Part shown: positions 61,006 to 64,000 of the stretch, piece by piece
Numbering within the stretch: the first letter of the stretch is position 1
How the letters are laid out: every line of letters begins with the position of its first letter
DNA from: CAYUVH01 sp964448135
GTDB lineage: Bacteria > Verrucomicrobiota > Verrucomicrobiia > Limisphaerales > UBA8199
Assembly: GCA_964448135.1 (NCBI GenBank)
Contig: CAYUVH010000051.1
Span: forward strand, 1 to 64,000
Length of the DNA stretch: 64,000 nt
Direction of reading: 5' to 3'
Position numbers and translations under genes: made by a program
Notes under the pieces: model-generated
The model's input: the letters and a program-made list of their open reading frames with translations, nothing else
Databases searched by the model: none
What the model was told of the DNA's origin: nothing

Positions 61006-62739
61006 TTACCAGAAAATGATGTTCAGGGCGATCGTGCAGATCAGCACCAGGATGCCGACGGTCACCGGGCGCATGTACCACGGCTCGCCTTCGTCCTTCG
61101 GTTTGGGCGTCAGCGAATACACCAGGCCTTTGAGTTCCTCGTCGCTCTTGGTTCGCTGCGTCGCCAGCGAAATGACGATGGTGAGGAGGAAGCAGGCAGT
61201 CCACGCCACGATGGCCATGTAGAAATTCTGCGCCATGGCGCTGGTGAATTTGGGGACGATCGGGTCGGAGATGTGAAGTATTTTAAGCAACCAGCCTCCT
61301 TTCAATCCCGGATCGGGCGCTTCCTTCGAGAGGACCAGCCCTTGGAAGAGCGCTGCCGCGCCGGTTCCGCCGAGCAAGCCCCAGAAAGCGCCATGCCCGG
61401 TGGTTCGTCGCCAGAACATTCCCAGCAGGAAGGTCGCAAAGAGGGGCGCGTTCACGAATCCAAAGACCAATTGCAGCATGTCCATGATGTTGTCGTACTG
61501 CGAAGCCACATAGGCGCAGCCAACACTCACCAGGATGCCGACCACCGTTGCCCATCGGCCCATCCACAGGTAATGCTGGTCGGATTTCTTCGGCGCGATG
61601 TAGCTCTGGTAAATGTCGTAGGTCCACACCGTGTTGAACGCCGTGACGTTGCCGGCCATGCCGGACATGAACGACGCCATCAGCGCGGTAAACCCGATGC
61701 CCAGAATGCCCGTGGGGAAGTATTTCGCCAGCAGGGCGGGGATGGTCATGTTGTAGTCAATCGAGCCATTGGCGCCGACCGGCAGCAGGCTCTTGTCGCC
61801 CGCCTGGTAAAGGGCGACCGCAATCATGCCGGGGAGAATAACCAACACGGGGAAAAGCATCTTGGGCACCGCCGCAATCAAAGGAGTACGCCGGGCGGCG
61901 GACATCGAATTGGCCGCCATCGCGCGCTGCACGACGAGGAAGTCAGTACACCAGTAACCGAACGACAGCACGAAACCCAAACCCATCAGCATGCCGAACC
62001 ACTCCACCCCCATCGGATTGCCCGTGGTACTCCCCATGTGTGCCCACGATTGCGTCCAGGTGTCCGCCGCGTAACCCTGGCCGGTCGCCACCGGGATGAG
62101 CTTCTGCTTCAGGCCCGACCAGCCGCCCACGTCTTTTAGCGCGAGATATACCAGCGGCGCGAAGCCCAGCACGATCATGAAGAATTGCAGCACTTCGTTG
62201 TAGATCGCCGAAGTAAGGCCGCCGAGAAAGATGTAAACGAGCACGATGACGGCGGAGACAGCAATGCAGGACCAGTAGTTCCACCCGATCAGGGCGTTTA
62301 ACAGCTTCGCCAGCGCGTGCAGCGAGATGCCCGAGGAGAACACGGTCATGACGGCGAACGAAATGGCATTGAAGCCGCGCGTCTTTTCGTCGAAGCGCAG
62401 CTTCAGGTATTCGGGCACGGATCGCGCGCGCGAGCCGTAATAAAACGGCATCATGAAAATCGCGAGAAAGACCATCGCCGGGATGGCGCCCACCCAATAG
62501 AAATGGCTCGTCATGATGCCGTATTTCGCGCCGGAGGCGGCCATGCCGATGACTTCCTGCGCGCCAAGATTCGCGGAAAGAAACGCCAGGCCGGTGACCC
62601 AGGCGGGGATGGAGCGGCCGGACAGGAAGAAGTCCGTGCTGCCTTTCATGTAGCGTTTCAAAGCCCAGCCCATCGCCAGGACGAAGCCGAAGTAGATGAT
62701 GAGGATTGCGTAGTCTATGCCGCCGAGTTGGATGTGCAT
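61006..62739 (-). CDS. Sodium:solute symporter (SSS family), likely sugar transporter
   Basis: A 577-residue transporter with about 13-14 membrane helices. Family motifs include AMGWALKRYMKGSTDFFLSG near the N-terminus, TGLAFLSANLGAQEVIGMAA, GGLTSAIYNEVLQFFMIVLG and FVNAPLFATFLLGMFWRRTT. The large size and context with galM/galK point to a Na+/galactose-type (SGLT) transporter. The ATG at 62739 starts the conserved part; the frame is open to 62814. It heads the galactose cassette. Substrate is inferred from neighbours. Confidence 0.9.
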   Translation of the reverse strand: MHIQLGGIDYAILIIYFGFVLAMGWALKRYMKGSTDFFLSGRSIPAWVTGLAFLSANLGAQEVIGMAASGAKYGIMTSHFYWVGAIPAMVFLAIFMMPFYYGSRARSVPEYLKLRFDEKTRGFNAISFAVMTVFSSGISLHALAKLLNALIGWNYWSCIAVSAVIVLVYIFLGGLTSAIYNEVLQFFMIVLGFAPLVYLALKDVGGWSGLKQKLIPVATGQGYAADTWTQSWAHMGSTTGNPMGVEWFGMLMGLGFVLSFGYWCTDFLVVQRAMAANSMSAARRTPLIAAVPKMLFPVLVILPGMIAVALYQAGDKSLLPVGANGSIDYNMTIPALLAKYFPTGILGIGFTALMASFMSGMAGNVTAFNTVWTYDIYQSYIAPKKSDQHYLWMGRWATVVGILVSVGCAYVASQYDNIMDMLQLVFGFVNAPLFATFLLGMFWRRTTGHGAFWGLLGGTGAAALFQGLVLSKEAPDPGLKGGWLLKILHISDPIVPKFTSAMAQNFYMAIVAWTACFLLTIVISLATQRTKSDEELKGLVYSLTPKPKDEGEPWYMRPVTVGILVLICTIALNIIFW

Positions 62740-62942
62740 AAGATCCGTATCAGGTTTTAGCGGCCCACCCTTTCTGGCCTTTCGCCGCGACGCCGAAGAA
62801 AGCTGGGCGCGCAAAGCATAGTCATTCGGTGACGGCTGCCAACGAAAATTACGCGACTACCCTCAAATTAGGGGATTGTCCAAATGGATGATGCTCTCCA
62901 GTAGCAGGTTTCTCCCGCCGCGGCGGGACTGTGTCGCCGGCT

Positions 62943-63050
62943 TCCAGTCGGCAGGCTTCCCGACGGTTCTGCCGTTTGGAGTGGTTGCAAAGCTTGCGGA
63001 TTGGAAATCCGCGATACAGCAGACTGGAAGTCTGCGCCACGCTCACTGTC
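62943..63050. repeat. Paired small palindromes (GCAGACTGGAAGTCTGC type)
   Basis: Two adjacent hairpins, GCGGATTGGAAATCCGC (62996..63012) and GCAGACTGGAAGTCTGC (63019..63035), follow a CTTCCAGTCGGCAGGCTTCC block. I recognise this type as a common intergenic repeat in Verrucomicrobiota, from memory only. It lies between the symporter start and the stop codon of the MacB-like gene. Confidence 0.65.
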
Positions 63051-63055
63051 GATCG

Positions 63056-64000
63056 TCACTCGTACCGCAACGACTCGATCGGATCGAGGTTCGCGGCTTT
63101 CCAGGCGGGGTAAGTGCCGAAGACGACGCCGACGATGGAACAAATCACGAGGCCGATGATGGCCCAATCAATCGGGATGGTCGGCGGAAGTTTGAGAAAA
63201 AACGCGGCCACGTTGCCACCCAGTACGCCCAGGAGCACGCCCGCGAGCCCGCCCACTTCGCAAACCACAATGGCCTCCAGAATAAACTGCGTCATGATAT
63301 TGCGCTTCTTGGCGCCGATCGCGCGGCGCACGCCGATCTCCCGGGTCCGCTCGGTGACCGACACCAGCATGATGTTCATGATGCCAATGCCCGCCGCGAG
63401 CAACGCGATGGCACTGATCGCCGCGACGCCGATTCGCACCGCGCGCGTGAAAGAATTGAACTGCGAAATGAGCGAGTCATTTGAGAAGAGTTCGAAGTCG
63501 TCCTCAGCGCCGGGGGCCACCTTGCGCATGACGCGCATCAGGCTGCGGGCCTGCTCGGCAGTTTCATCATAGGAAGCCGCGTCCTTGGCCTGGACAAGAA
63601 TGTTCAGGCTGCGGTTCCAGCGGCCGAAGCGATTCATGCCGGTGGTCAGGGGCACGACGGCGAAATTGTCCTGTTCGCCCCCGAGCGAACCGCCTTGTTT
63701 GGCCAGCACGCCGATGACGGTGTAGTTAATGCCGCTCAACTTGAGCCTTTCGCCGATGGCCGAGGCCTGGGGAAAAAGAGTTTGCGCCAGGCTGGCGCCC
63801 AGGATGCAGACGTCCCGCGACGCATCCACGTCGGCGTCGCTGAGCAACCGGCCCTCCGCCAATTCCCAGTTGCGTACCACAAAACTGCCCGGCGTTTCCC
63901 CGTACATGCGGACGCCCGGGGCGGATTTGTTATTTTTTGCCTGGATCTGGCCGGCCCAGAAGCGGGTCTCCACTCCCACGCTCAGCGCCAGCGTGGCCCT
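63056..64000 (-). CDS. ABC transporter permease, MacB/FtsX type (5' end beyond window)
   Basis: The C-terminal 314 residues of a MacB-like permease; the frame is still open at 64000, so the N-terminus is missing. It has a periplasmic MacB-PCD domain (GRLLSDADVDASRDVCILGA, ERLKLSGINYTVIGVLAKQG) and then three membrane helices with the conserved cytoplasmic loop SVTERTREIGVRRAIGAKKR, ending NLDPIESLRYE. Such permeases work with a LolD-like ATPase in tripartite or mechanotransmission systems that export peptides, drugs or lipoproteins. The ATPase would be expected just outside the window. Confidence 0.9.
   Translation of the reverse strand, partial: RATLALSVGVETRFWAGQIQAKNNKSAPGVRMYGETPGSFVVRNWELAEGRLLSDADVDASRDVCILGASLAQTLFPQASAIGERLKLSGINYTVIGVLAKQGGSLGGEQDNFAVVPLTTGMNRFGRWNRSLNILVQAKDAASYDETAEQARSLMRVMRKVAPGAEDDFELFSNDSLISQFNSFTRAVRIGVAAISAIALLAAGIGIMNIMLVSVTERTREIGVRRAIGAKKRNIMTQFILEAIVVCEVGGLAGVLLGVLGGNVAAFFLKLPPTIPIDWAIIGLVICSIVGVVFGTYPAWKAANLDPIESLRYE

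Overview
The window is GC-rich bacterial chromosome with the look of a soil or freshwater Verrucomicrobiota, most likely the Pedosphaera/Limisphaera side of the phylum. This is inferred from gene content, not from a marker gene. The clues are formylglycine sulfatases, a 2401-residue protein with autotransporter-type beta-strand repeats, a prepilin-type (FTLIE) N-terminus on an unrelated protein, several Gfo/Idh/MocA and DegT enzymes, a DUF1326 protein, TlpA-like fusions, and many families of short intergenic repeats. No rRNA, tRNA, CRISPR array or phage was seen.

Left part (1-14 kb): an oxidoreductase and a lipoprotein lead into housekeeping genes truB-ribF and a MoxR ATPase/DUF58 pair. A tightly packed minus-strand operon follows: a DegT aminotransferase with a twin-arginine-like leader, an MFS exporter, a possible amidase-fold protein and an esterase. 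After a repeat-rich gap come a small membrane protein and an orphan RbsA-type sugar ABC ATPase.

Middle-left (14-25.7 kb): eight minus-strand genes in one direction. They encode an ABC-2 permease, three SPFH/HflK-HflC-like proteins, a P1B-type metal ATPase, an ABC ATPase, a second ABC permease and a large membrane-anchored helical protein. This is the best candidate in the window for an undescribed multi-protein membrane system.

Middle (25.7-30.7 kb): an accessory zone built from repeats. A DUF559 endonuclease-like gene sits between two copies of one ~200 bp repeat. Just beyond, a ~158 bp direct repeat brackets an AT-richer segment that carries a secreted protein and the 3' remnant of an Mrr-type nuclease.

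Right part (30.7-64 kb): a sulfatase with an outer-membrane barrel protein, then a DegT/Gfo-Idh pair. Next come a sugar isomerase with small membrane proteins, a prepilin/polytopic fusion, a di-heme cytochrome c peroxidase and the giant beta-repeat phosphoesterase. These are followed by a DUF1326 protein, a large TlpA fusion, a beta-lactamase-fold hydrolase, an ankyrin protein and a second sulfatase. A galactose cassette (Na+/sugar symporter, small membrane protein, galM, galK) and a MacB-like permease cut by the window edge finish the sequence. Taken together the right part suggests breakdown of sulfated and galactose-containing polysaccharides.

At least seven intergenic repeat families recur. 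Two of them (10.8/50.9 kb and 14.1/50.7 kb) are in inverted orientation, so a ~40 kb inversion between them is possible. All coordinates were read by eye; no similarity search was run.
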